Shown here: piece by piece, positions 10,405 to 21,349 of the stretch
How positions within the stretch are numbered: position 1 is the first letter of the stretch
Layout: each line of letters opens with the position of its first letter
Assembly (NCBI GenBank): GCA_019973155.2
Contig: BPQB01000104.1
Location: forward strand, 1-64,000
DNA: 64,000 nucleotides
DNA from: Phanerochaete sordida
Taxonomy: Eukaryota; Basidiomycota; Agaricomycetes; Polyporales; Phanerochaetaceae
Reading direction: 5' to 3'
Position numbers and translations under genes: made by a program
Notes under the pieces: model-generated
Database searches by the model: none
Told to the model about the DNA's origin: nothing
What the model saw: only the letters and a program-made list of their open reading frames with translations

Positions 10405-12097
10405 CTATATAAGCGGTTGTGAGACGACTGTCCCGAAATGGCGAGCAATATCACGTACTTTCAGCACACTCTCCGTGCCATAGTTGACCTGGGCTTTCTT
10501 AACATCGCGTATGGCTGACATGCAGCGATCCATGCGCAGACGAATATCTTCACGGTTGGTCCGAACCAGTGACTGGCGAACATGAGGTGCAGCCGCTGAC
10601 AAAAGTTGACAGAAGAGTTGCAATTGACGTTCCCTGCGCTCGCGTTCTGGAGCGTTCGGCATCGATGCCTCGAGGACCTCACAGAAATCAGCTACGACGA
10701 GAAGCCCCTCTCGGGACAGTTCACCGATCAAGTTGGCGATATGAGTATCCCGGGAGGATGTCGCAGACGACACACTTTCTGCGTGTAAATTGTAAGCAGC
10801 ACGCCTGGCGTAGAATAGTTAGGCCCACCTGACCGAGACCGTATGCCTTCCATTTTGGCCAAGAATCGGTTGAATAGATACTTCTGCACATCCCGAGTTG
10901 CAAAAGCAGAGGTTCGCTCTGGTAGTTCGCGTACGAGCCACCCGCACAACTTGGCATGCCAAGTGCAGCCGTCTCCCCTCGCCACCTTGTCAAACAAGAC
11001 GTCGGCGGTGTACTCGAGGACTGTGTAGCCATGCTCGTTGTTGCCACTGTTGATCCACCGGGTGATTTCAGTAGCAACTTCGAGGAACGTCTCTTCGCCA
11101 AGTACGTCGAGAAGTCCGGAAATATCTGCATAGAAATCCGAAAATGTAGTGGGTGATGCCGTGAACGACGTGTTGTCCGTCGCGACGTCGACGGAGGAGG
11201 AAAGCGCAGGCGCGGAGGTTGGCTTCGCGGCCGGCGGCGCCTCCTCCGGTCCAACTGCTCCTGGCTCCATGGCCACGGCCACGGCCTCGGCGACGCGAGG
11301 ATAATCAACGCTGGTACCGGGCCACACTCCCTCGCGAAGAAGCGTCTCGCGCACCGACATGATCAGCGCGACGTCTTCAGCCTGCATTGCCGCGACTTCC
11401 GAGGCCGTCAGCGGCTCGTTGCGCGCACAGAGCGCCGTGTATGCTGCTGAACGCCATTCGGCGATGGCATGCGAGTAGCTCAAGACGAGTTTCTCGATGG
11501 GGCTTGCGATGGGCTCCAGCCTTTCGACAGCGAGCGCGCGGATGCCGTCGAAGGACCACTCGGTCGCGAGGCGGAGAACTGCGGACCATTCGCGCGTGGT
11601 CGAGATATCGGGAGAGCGGTAACACCTGTGAAGGGCATCAGTTTTCGCATGAGGATGGAGGTAGATGATCCATACGTCGAGTACAGCACGTCCAAGAAGG
11701 CGTCGAAGTCGTGAGTGTCCTTGTCGGCAAGGTCGAAGGTGTCGGAGTTCGACTCGCGCGGCAGCAGAGCCGACCAGTAGGGCGACTCCCGGGAGAAGAG
11801 GTATCGGTGGACCCGATAACTCAAACCTCCCACCTGTACGAAGGTCAGACATGGGTCAAACGACGCCGTCCCAGACGTGCTACTCACTAGGAAGAGGACT
11901 GAACCATCGTCAAAGTAATATTTAGGATGTTTGTACTGGGCTTGCTTCACAGAAGACACGTTCTGAGCTGTTTCGGTTGCAGGAATTGGAAGGTCTTGTG
12001 CTGAAGCCCTTGGAGATGACGTCGCCTGTATATCCATGAAAGACTCTGTGTCGCTGAGGGACACATGCAACTCCTCGGACGGTGTTCCAGACGACAT
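10405..12097 (-). CDS. BTB/POZ protein with C-terminal MIF4G-like region (copy 1)
   Basis: Exons 12097-11888, 11833-11676, 11625-10834 and 10774-10405 give 509 codons in phase; the last acceptor (AAAG) is weak. The start reads MSSGTPSEELHVSLSDTESF, a low-complexity acidic leader kept in all three copies. The BTB part follows: YKHPKYYFDDGSVLFLV, YRVHRYLFSRESPYW, DFDAFLDVLY, then CYRSPDISTTREWSAVLRLATEW. The C-terminal half (DISGLLDVLGEETFLEVATEI, LCGWLVREL, DVQKYLFNRFLAK, then IANLIGEL and QLQLFCQLL) has the helical-repeat pattern of MIF4G domains. Fungal BTB proteins of this kind are thought to bind partners through the BTB fold. The MIF4G assignment is mine, by pattern only. Function is unknown; the protein is probably cytoplasmic. 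Confidence 0.75.
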
Positions 12098-12298
12098 CGA
12101 AGGAACGTGACGCCGGTGCTCTGATTGATATACTTATGCTATGCCGACCGCGAGGACTCTAGATCTGTAGCATGAAATGGAAGGAGAGAGAGGAGACCCG
12201 GCGCGCGGACGCCAACATGAGCCATAAGGGACAGCATTTCTCACGCTCATCACCTTGGTTCCCACGCATACTCTGCTGGATTCGTATGTATTCAGGGT

Positions 12299-14441
12299 TC
12301 AAAAGCTATCCGATCGATAATTTCTTCGGCACCGCAAGCAATACGCTTTGGAGGGCTGGAATTTCGAAGCTTCGACGCGAGTAATCCAGCATGCGGTGCG
12401 AATGCGGACTGTCATTTCATGTGCTATTGACAGACGAACGATGCCACGTAGTCCGCACGTAAATAGTGCAGGAAGAGAGGGCACATTCATGTGGCATACA
12501 GTGCGTGACCTCGACCTTCTCTGTCCCACAGATAGACATTGTGCTGCCAGCCATTCTGCGACGCTGCGAGAACTTCCTGAAGAGCTCGTGAGACAATCTG
12601 TGTCACGGGATGGGGATGTAGGACATACCTGCACGTAATCCCCGTTGTAGGAAGGGTCCCTACACACAGCCTGGATAGCCGAGATATAGCGTATGGCGTA
12701 CTGGCGGGCACTTTCACGGCCGGATTGAGCCGACGACCGGCGAAGTTGACGGGAAGCTATTAGCAGAATCAAGCAGAACATCGATATTCTGCGGTTGTTG
12801 AGGGTTGCGTCTTCGGTGTCCGGTATCAATGCATCGAGGAGCTCGAAGAGATCGATAAGGACTAAGAACTCCACCTTCACAAGGTCATGAATGAAGAGGG
12901 CTAGGTGGTCAGCCTTCTCGAATGCTGGTATAATATATGCTTCTTCACATTTTCGAGGTTCCCGCAACGTACCAAAATTATTAGTAGCGTAACAGAAGCC
13001 AAAGAAATACGATGCATACCGTAATAATAGCCTGTAACCTGTTGAGTTGCCGAGTCGGCACATAGGCGATTCACTAGGGCTTTCTTGACGTCGCGACCCT
13101 CAGCCTCTCCATGTTGTAAATCTCCAAGCACAGTGACAGGATCATGTTGCTGCGCCGGCAGTCCGTGCAGCAGCTTTGCACACAGCTCTGCGTACTGGAA
13201 AGTATTGCTCGTCTTGGACGCCTTCTCGAAGATGAGGTCGATGGTGTAGACGAGTACCGCGTGTCCATGCCGCCCATTGCCGCTGTTTATCCACCTGATA
13301 ATCTCCGTCGCAATATCAGGCAAAGTGTCATGTGCGAGTAGATCGATAAGGTCTGCGATGTCCGCGCGGAAATCGAGGGACGGAGGAGGCAGTTCGGGGA
13401 CGGGGAAAGTGCTATACGCAGAGTCATCCGCAGGAGAAGAAGACGATGGAGGAGAGAAAGCGTTATCCACCTGTTCGTCTGCGGGAGAAGCAGGCGAAGA
13501 AAATGCGCCGTCAGGTTGTCCACGAGTAGGGAGAGGCCCGGCAGACACCGCGCCGCCCGTTGGAGTCGCTTCGGCAGGCGTAGAAGCCTGGGCCGCCTCA
13601 GCTGCTTTAGGTCCCATGGCCGTCTGCACGGCTTCGGTGACGCGCGCAGCGACGTCGTCCATCCCGAGCTGCGCGCCCCCGCGGAGAAGGGTCTCGCGCA
13701 CGGACACAATCAGCGCGACATCTTCAGCGTGGAGAGTCACGATCTCCGCAGCCGTGAGCGCGTGCGCGCGCGCACAGAGCGCGATGCACGCCTCGAGACG
13801 CCACCCGGGGATCACATGGGAGCAAGTGAGGATGAGCTTCTCGAAGGGGCTGGCGAGGGGCGCGAGCCGTGTAATCGCGAGCGCGCGGATGTCGTCGAAG
13901 GACCATTTAGTAGCGAGGCGGAGCACGGCGGACCATTCGCGCGTGGTCGACAGCTCGGGCGTGCGGTAGCACCTGTGTGGGCGTGAGGCTGGGACAAACG
14001 TGGTATGAACAAGGGCACATACGGCGAGTACAATACGTCTAGGAACGCGTCGAAGTCGAGGGCGTCCGTGTCGGCCAGGTCGATCGTGGCTTGCGAGCTT
14101 CGCGCAAAGGCGTCCGCCCAGTAGGGCGAGTCGCGAGAGAAGAGGTAGCGATGGACGCGGTAGTTTACTTCTCCGACCTGCGCGGCGGTTAGACAAGTGG
14201 CGCGACGCGACACGAACGTGCTACTCACCAGAAACCCGACGGAGCCGTCATCGAAGTAGTACTTCGGATGCTTGTACTCGGCTATCTCGTTGTCGTCGGC
14301 GCCGAAGGGAGCTTTGTGCTGCGCCGTCCCAGAGGTAGGAGATGATGGAGCATCGTCGGGGGACATGGCCTCTATGTCCGAGAAAGACTCGGTGTCGCTG
14401 ATGGACAGATGAGACACCTCTGAAGGTGTTCCAGAGGGCAT
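12299..14441 (-). CDS. BTB/POZ protein with C-terminal MIF4G-like region (copy 2)
   Basis: Exons 14441-14229, 14177-14023, 13972-13020 and 12942-12299 join in phase to 654 codons. It starts MPSGTPSEVSHLSISDTESF and has the same YKHPKYYFDDGSV, YRVHRYLFSRDSPYW and FDAFLDVLYSP BTB motifs as its neighbours, with introns at identical positions and phases. A Ser/Pro/Ala-rich linker (about 13380-13610) is longer than in copy 1. The MIF4G-like part runs from RADIADLIDLLAHDTLPDIATEII to LLIASRQL. The last 110 codons or so after VQ are doubtful: a GTATGT donor sits there, so the true C-terminus may lie in another exon. A 3' remnant of a fourth copy lies at 16800-17240. Confidence 0.7.
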
Positions 14442-14691
14442 GGGAGCGGTGCAGGACTCGCTCAGAACTGCGGAAATCTTGCTCTGAGAGTGCGAGAAGG
14501 TGGAAGTCGGAGACAAGGTGCTGCGCCAATCGAACCAGATAGCGTTACGTGTACACGTATAGCCTCGGCACACGAGGCACGCGACGTTATCTGAAGCTGT
14601 TAGAATGAGTTATGGATAGCCGAAGACTCAAAAGCGAGTTCGCTGGAACACGCCTTGTGTTTGCCGCGAGGGTCCTGCTGACTGGATGCGG

Positions 14692-15111
14692 CACAGGGTG
14701 GGCCTGGCGTTTTTGCAGGACAAGAAAATGTCATAAAATGGCCAAAGTAGATCTGCTACTTTAAGCGCTTTTCGCGGTCGAAAAACAAGACTGGAGCATC
14801 ATTTTTGACCGTATTTGTCTGCGAGACCATGATCAGACAACATTATTGTACTCTTGATTCGTGTTGTTGTTCGCACTTTTCATTCGGAGCCTTATCCTGG
14901 CCCACAATAAGAGATGGATCAACAATATGGTCGAAATCAGGCAATCAAGAATACTACAATGCTGTCTAATTATGGTCTTGCGGGAAAATGCGGTCAAAAA
15001 TGATGCTCCAAGCTTGTTTTTGAACCGCGAAAAGCGCTTAAAATAGCAGATCTACTTTGGCCATTTTATGGCCCTTTTAGTGCCCTGTAAAAACGCCAGG
15101 CCCACCCCGTG
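14692..15111. mobile_element. 420-bp fold-back MITE with CAC...GTG ends
   Basis: The two halves are long imperfect inverted repeats of about 180 bp each: left end CACAGGGTGGGCCTGGCG, right end the complement of CACGGGGTGGGCCTGGCG. The 3-bp direct repeat CGG flanks it at 14689-14691 and 15112-15114. It has no coding capacity. CAC termini and a 3-bp target duplication fit a non-autonomous CACTA (EnSpm)-type element. The related BTB upstream region near 19850 lacks it, consistent with an unoccupied site. Confidence 0.8.
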
Positions 15112-15454
15112 CGGGCAGGAATAGTGCGAGACGGTCAATTACGAGCACTAGCAAATATTGCTCTCACGCTCATAGCCTAAGTTCCCACGAATACCGAAGA
15201 TAAACGCCGAATCCTCCCGGGGTTTTAAAGCCCTGGCCTTCCGCACCTTTCGTTCTTCCTACGCTCTCAGACACATCTCATTCGTATCTGTCAATGATTA
15301 ATGTACACTTGGGTGTCAAAATGATTTTAAAGTGCATTCATACAGGGCGGGATGGTTGTAAACAGCGGCGAAAGCAGGGCGCCTCAGTTGAAAGCAGACT
15401 GAATCGAGCAATTACAGTGCTGGAAGTTGAAGGTATTCTCTATCGCGCGACTTC

Positions 15455-16592
15455 TCAAGCAGGCTGTACGCATAAATCCGATGATAAGTCCCTGGCCGCA
15501 ACAATGGATGTGACCGATGGCTTACAGTGCGCAGTCCATAGACGTTGTCGATATCGTCCCTAATCCTCTGGTTGAGATGCCTGCAAAGGGTCGACCGTTC
15601 ATGCTCAGTCAGCCGTACACATCAAACCAGCCGTGCACTCACAAGAGAAAGAATATTGGGTCCTCCTCGGACAGCTTGCACGCGATCTTCATCATGTCGC
15701 GCTCAATGTTCAGCGGCGTGTAGTACACGGACTCGATGCCGGGCGTCGTTGGCTTGAACGTGACCTGGCACATAAGGAGAGCGCCCGCGACAGAGACGTC
15801 GCGCGGCTCGAAAAGCACGCGCGAGATCTGGAACACGCGCCCGCCGCCGTTCGCGGTGTCGGGCACAGACGTGACATAGACGACGAGGTTGCGCTGCAGG
15901 CCTGCTTGCCGATTGTGCTCCATTCCGAGCACGAGATACGCGAAAGACTTGAGGAACATCAACAGCTCGCGCTAGTCCATCAGCCGTCGCGCGAAGAGCA
16001 GGAGTCCGTCGGGCACGCTGCCGCTCGTCCGCCGCATGCAGTATTGCTTGTGACGGGGCCTGTGAGGAAGATCGTCAGGCTGTTGCTCGGGGGATGTGCG
16101 GTGTGGTGTTACCAGTCCAGCGTTTGGCACTTGTGACGTCCGTCCGTCAGAATCATACACATGTCTAACTAGAGCGGATGCGCACCTCCTTGCTGCAGTA
16201 AGACACCTGCAAGCACTGCTCCAGCACAGTACATCAGCACTTTGTGGGCCAGGTAGATAACCAGCACGCACCCTGACACATCGTTTTAGCACGTTCTTGG
16301 TGGCATTGAACCCGAGAATACACTGTGGCTGCTCGCAAACGAGCCCCATCTTCGACGGACCGCATTTCTCGCGGGGCATAGACTTGACTTCTATGCCGAG
16401 CGATTCGTTGTGAACGCGCCTTCGCAGCGCCGTCTCGCGCGATTGATCCGGATAGAGACGGTTGGTGACATCCACCAGGTCGACGTCGATTCCGTTACTG
16501 GGAATGTCGCTCAGGTGAAAATTGCGAATGAATGTCGTGTCGCAGCCATGACCACTGTCGTGTATCTGTGTGAAGGGACGCCGAGTGGACAT
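15455..16592 (-). pseudogene. Family X gene, copy X1, with a nonsense codon
   Basis: Six exons match X2 and X3: 16592-16272, 16206-16186, 16129-16113 (17 nt), 16059-15643, 15580-15526, 15463-15455. The product starts MSTRRPFTQIH and has FIRNFHLSDIPSNGIDVDLVDVTNRLYP, then CQTLDW from the 17-nt exon, PRHK, a GLQRNLVVYVTSVPDTAN segment, EEDPIFFL, HLNQ...NVYGLRT and a terminal Pro-Ala. Exon 4 carries an in-frame TAG at 15974-15972, where X2 has GAG. All junction phases are otherwise kept, so the lesion looks recent. I do not recognise the family: there is no signal peptide, membrane segment or catalytic motif. It may be inactive, or the base may be an error. Confidence 0.65.
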
Positions 16593-16799
16593 TAAGCAGG
16601 GCGAGAATGGGGAAGGTGGGAGGGGCGCGGCAGCAAGAAGGAGGAGACCAGAGATTAATTAGGCTCTCGAATTTCATGGAGCACCTGCCAGAGGAAGCGA
16701 AGCGGCCAGAAAATTATGCATTTATGCCGTCAAAACGGGAAGCATTATATCAGAGGTCTCGATAAGGACCGGATTTAGAATACCGATTGCTGAAGCTCT

Positions 16800-17240
16800 C
16801 GACACGCAACGCGCCGCAAATCACTCCCACCTGACCAGGTGACCGACGGCGTTGCTTCTGAAGATTCCATGCACATGTGCTACTGTATTGAAATATTGAG
16901 AGACGAGCGATGCTACAAAGTACGCACATATATAGCGTTTGAGTAAGCCGAACAAAATTACGATATACGGGCCGTGACCTCTGCCATTCCTGTCCCTGAC
17001 ATAGACACTGTGCAGCCAGCCGTTCTGCGATGCTGTGAGGACGCGCTGAAGAGCTAATGAGATAATCTGCGTCACAGGATGGGGGTGTACGACATACCTC
17101 CACGTGCTTAATGGCCTCACCGCAGGGATATGTTGCTTCATCCTCTTCGCTCTGAGAGGCATCGCTCTGTGTCAGTCTCGCTCCACAAAGCTCGGCTATG
17201 ATACGGCGTACCATTCGCGTATATATTAATAAATTCAAAG
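16800..17240 (-). pseudogene. 3' remnant of a BTB-MIF4G gene
   Basis: Nucleotides 16980-17130 resemble 12510-12650 at the 3' end of BTB copy 2 (shared runs around CTGTGCAGCCAGCCGTTCTGCGA and the GGTATGTC splice region read on the minus strand). Only the end of the MIF4G-like part and the 3' flank remain; there is no BTB domain. Confidence 0.5.
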
Positions 17241-17706
17241 GATGGCTCTTGTCCTAGTCGCGCAGATTACCAAGATCAAGAGTCCATCGAAGCGACCCGC
17301 GGAAAGGACAGTCTTCTGGCGCGTACGAAGCGACGTAAAGGGACAACTCCTCGACTGTGTGCGGTCTCCATTGTAGTACTAAGGTTATGAAGTCCTCGCG
17401 CAATACCAGTCGAGCAGCTAGATGTACGGAGATCGTGGTTGGCGGAGGCCCGAGTTACAGATGAAAGTCAGGACCAAGCGTGCTCGCGTCTCCTGGGCCG
17501 TGAAGCATCTGCAGGTACGGTCCTGACACGCTGCGCGTGCCTCTCATTACCTCTCATAGCATCCTCCAGATTGTACACCATTCTGAGCATATGCGAGTGT
17601 GCAATACGAGATTTGTAAAGTCTGTACGCGCTTCTGTCAAACCAGGGTCTTTGTACATGCATGAGCTGTTGTTATACAACATCTAGGACCCCGAGCATCC
17701 AAGGTT
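17241..17706. repeat. Duplicated 3' flank of BTB copy 3
   Basis: It matches the flank at 9720-10130 up to about position 17510. Nothing else was recognised here. Confidence 0.45.
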
Positions 17707-19596
17707 TCAGTAGATGGATTGGCCTGCACTATTTGTGGGAAATCTAACGCCACCCCATACTCTCCATTGTTCGGAGAATATCCTGGAGGGCTCGTTAGAC
17801 GAGCTGCAGATCAATACTAAACTACCAACGAGACGTACCTGCGTCGAAGTCATGGTGGCTCGGCACACTCTAACCTTTCCGCTGCGCGCATCCTGTACGG
17901 CCGCTATGTAGCGACTCATACGCTGACGGAGCTCTTCGCGGCCTGCGCGCACCATAGAGAGGCGAAGTTCAGGAGCAAGGGCTTGTAGGAGCATGCAGAC
18001 CAGCTGGATCCGACGTTCATACTGCGCATCCTCAGTGCCCGGCACCACTGTCTCGAGGAATTCGTAGAGATCGGCGATAGTCAGGAAGCTTGCCTTGACG
18101 AGCGCATCGATGAACCGGACTAGGTTCCGGTCGCGAGTCGCTGGCGGGAGGTCTATGCGAATATATGACGTCCTAGACTGTCAGCGGCATGAAGTGACCT
18201 GGTAGATTATGCGTACCGGACGATAAATTCACGGACTGAAGCTCGGCAAGATATTCATCGACTAGGCACGTGTGGACACACCGGGCCCTCGCATCGTTTT
18301 GCGCATCCAGGATAGCATTACTGAACATCCCAGGACGTTTGAACTGCATCAGATTCCCGCACAATTGTGTACACAAGTGGGCGCAGTCGCTCTTCGCTGT
18401 CTTCTCGAATAGCAGATGGATCGTGTATTCGAGGACCATGCGCGCGTGTACCTCGTCGCCATCATTGATCCACCGAATGATCTCGGTAGCGACGTCGGGC
18501 AAAGTGTCTTCTGCGAGGAGATCAAGTAGCCCTGCGATATCCGTGCGGAAATCCGGAGATGCAGTGGGCGCAAGAGTCGATGCTGTGCTGCCTGCCGCGC
18601 TACCGGCAGGGGAAGAGGGAGGGAGAATGGCACTATCGGGCCGCCCAAGACCAGAGGAAAGTGGCTCCTCTTCCTGCGCGGTCTGCGCCGGAAACTCGTC
18701 CTTTGCAATCGCTTCGGTAGGTACGACCGCGTCCGGTTCCATAGCTGCCTTCACAACCTCGGCGACGCGGGCCGCGGCGTCGCTCGATTCGAGCTGCACC
18801 CCCTCGCGAAGAAGTGTCTCGCGCACTGACATGATCAGGGCGACGTCCTTGGCCTGGACTACTTCGATTTCGGAGGCAGTGAGTGGCTGGTCGCGCGCAC
18901 AGAGTGCAGCGTATGCCATCGGGCGCCATGCTGCTATGTTCTGGGAGTAGCTCAGGACGAGCTTCTCAACAGGGCTTGCGATAGGCTGCAGGCGCTCGAT
19001 GGCGAGCCTGCGGATGTCGTCGAAGAGCCATTCTGTAGCGAGGCGGAGTACCGCGGCCCATTCGCTTGTGGTCGAGATCTCAGGAGACCGATAGCAGCTG
19101 CGTGAATCATGAGGCAGGAATATATCAAGCTAATGAGTGCAAACATACGTGGCGTACAGCACATCCAGAAAAGCATCGAAGTCGAGAGAACTCTTATCGG
19201 CCATGTCGAACTTGTTGCCGGGCGACCCAGACGCGAGAACGGCGGCCCAATAAGGCGAATCGCGGGAGAGGAGGTACCGGTGGATACGATAACTCACGCC
19301 TCCTGCCTGTAAAAAGATCAGGTGCGTGTCGCGTGGTACGTCGCAAGTGCGCTACTTACCAGGAGGAGCACCGAGCCATCGTCGAAGTAGTACTTCGGAT
19401 GTCTGCGTTGGGCCAACTCACTGTCAGCATCGACGAGAGGGCCGAGCTGCACAGCTTCAGCCGCGGCGTCCGTAGAGGCACTCTTGGACGCTGTTGGGGC
19501 TGTTGGGGAAACCTCCATCGACGCCACTACGTCTGTGAACGATTCTGTATCGCTGAGTGACAGATTAGATACGTCGGAAGGCGGTCCTGAAGACAT
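17707..19596 (-). CDS. BTB/POZ protein with C-terminal MIF4G-like region (copy 3)
   Basis: Exons 19596-19360, 19306-19149, 19097-18217 and 18152-17707 join in phase to 573 codons. The start reads MSSGPPSDVSNLSLSDTESF; an in-frame ATG 84 nt upstream (19680) is the alternative. BTB motifs: RHPKYYFDDGSVLLLV, YRIHRYLLSRDSPYW, DFDAFLDVLYAT, CYRSPEISTTSEWAAVLRLATEW. MIF4G-like part: RTDIAGLLDLLAEDTLPDVATEIIRW, CTQLCGNLM, then NLVRFIDALVKASFLTIADLYEFLE and RRIQLVCMLLQALAPEL. First and second intron phases match the other copies. The last 55 codons or so beyond DARSGK read through a possible donor (GTTAGA) and may be replaced by another exon. Remnant X4 lies directly upstream, as a family X gene does for copy 2. 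Confidence 0.7.
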
Positions 19597-20149
19597 GGGA
19601 GAAGCGCGAGGGTTCAAATCGGAGTGTGCAGAAGTCGCTGTGAAGATACTGCGAGGCGCAGAGAGAGGGTGCTGCGCCAATCGAGCTGTGTGACGCGTGT
19701 GTATAGCCTCAGAACACGAGGCGCACGGATGTGGTCTGGAGTACGCACTCGTCAGAGCGGTTTGGGAACGACGTCTGCAGCAAAATTGGGGGAAGAGGAT
19801 GCAGCCTGCCGTCAGAGCACTGGTGGCTGTCGACTAGTACAAGCCTCGGACTGCAGGACGAGATGCTGCGCGTTCGTTTACGAGCAGTAGGGTCACGGTT
19901 CTCACGCTCATGAATTAAGTTCCCACGGTCACCAGCATCAAGCGTCGAGTGTAAGTCGGGCTTGTCTTCAACCTTGCGCCCGGCCTTCGAAATGCGCACC
20001 CCCCTACTTCTTCTTTTCTGTACCCGTGAGCGCGCACAGCTTGAATCAAGGTCATTTCTACTAGCGACGATGTGGAACGTGTGGGACATACACGCACAGC
20101 ACCAGATAGCGAAAGCGGCTAGCGGCCAAAGCAATCTCGGACTCCACAG

Positions 20150-20800
20150 TCGCACGCAACCTTCTGAGAGCATGCTGTCCCGCCAGTTGAGGAGCTGGAA
20201 GTAATCCACGATCCATCAACATTGCTTATACCATCTCTGACCCTCCGTTATAGCGGCCTATGGCTTGAAGGAGTCAGACGTCAGGCGTATGGCACGCCGC
20301 GCTAACGTTGCGCTTCTCGCAGGAAGAACTTTGGGTCCTCCTTGGACAGTATGCACGCCATCCTATGTATGGTGCGCTAGAGTCTGATATGACGTGGGCT
20401 TAATGCTGAGTGCCTTCATCTCAAACGTAACTTAGCACCTGCTGGGACTCAGGTTGGGCTGGAGGATTGTAGTCGCTACTGGACCGTCGCGCGCATCGAG
20501 GGGCGCACGCACGATCCCAAGCGCATGCACGTCACCGCTATCAGTGGAAGGAGCGCACGCAGTGAAGACGGTGCAGGCATTATGCATAACCACGCGCCGG
20601 TCATGCTGCAGGCCGAGCGCGCCGCCATTCCGAGACGTCGCTCAGGCACAGCATCGCTTCAAGCGCAACCTGTTGGCACGGGCCCGCCTTTACATCGCCA
20701 TTTCGCACGAATGGTCTGGGTAGAGGCGATCGATGACACAGAACAGGCCAACTTCGATACCGTACGTGGATCGGAATGCCGTCAGATTTGACGTACGGAA
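20150..20800 (-). pseudogene. Remnant of family X (X4)
   Basis: Decayed pieces align with X1: the IACKLSEEDPIFFLL region (here reading ACILSKEDPKFFL, about 20310-20365), the following HLN segment (about 20180) and the exon-1 stretch around the DIDLVDVT codons (about 20715-20765). No continuous frame remains. It sits 5' of BTB copy 3, just as X1 sits 5' of BTB copy 2. Confidence 0.5.
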
Positions 20801-21306
20801 CTAGAGCATCGCCCTGGGCGGCCGGAATGTTGTGGAAGCCATCATTGGTACACTCTTACAAACCTGTGCGCCACTGCAGAATGCTACATGGTCCGCTGTA
20901 TAAGGCGATCCGGACGACATTCGAACGACGGGTAGGTTCTTTCGAATACTCTCAGACCTACGAGGAAGTGTTGGCGACTGAATCGAAGACAATATCGTGC
21001 TTCCCCATACGAGGTAGGGCGACGGGTACGCAGCCGCAGAGCATTCATATGCGGCATCTGCCCGAACGCCTCTCCACAACATTGCTCGGTCTAAGTTTGA
21101 TGTGCCGAGCGGATTCATGGTGTTTCCTCCTTGTCACCGCTGCGACCGGCGTGATGCCATCTATCAACGAGGTCCCAATAGCCTGATATCGCCCCCATCC
21201 AGGACTGTAACTGCTTGAGCGTCCGCTGCGCGCGATGATGTGCATATTGCCTGGATGATACCGCGCGGACTGTCGCTGGACAGAGTTTATTCAGATATCT
21301 ACGGCA
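20801..21306. other. Intergenic stretch upstream of M2
   Basis: Only short unrelated open frames; nothing recognised before the TATA box of M2. Confidence 0.4.
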
Positions 21307-21312
21307 TATATA
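21307..21312 (+). promoter_or_regulatory. TATA box of M2
   Basis: TATATA, 43 nt upstream of the ATG at 21350. Confidence 0.5.
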
Positions 21313-21349
21313 GCCAGCGACAGATTTCATTCAGCTTCTACACTCAAGC

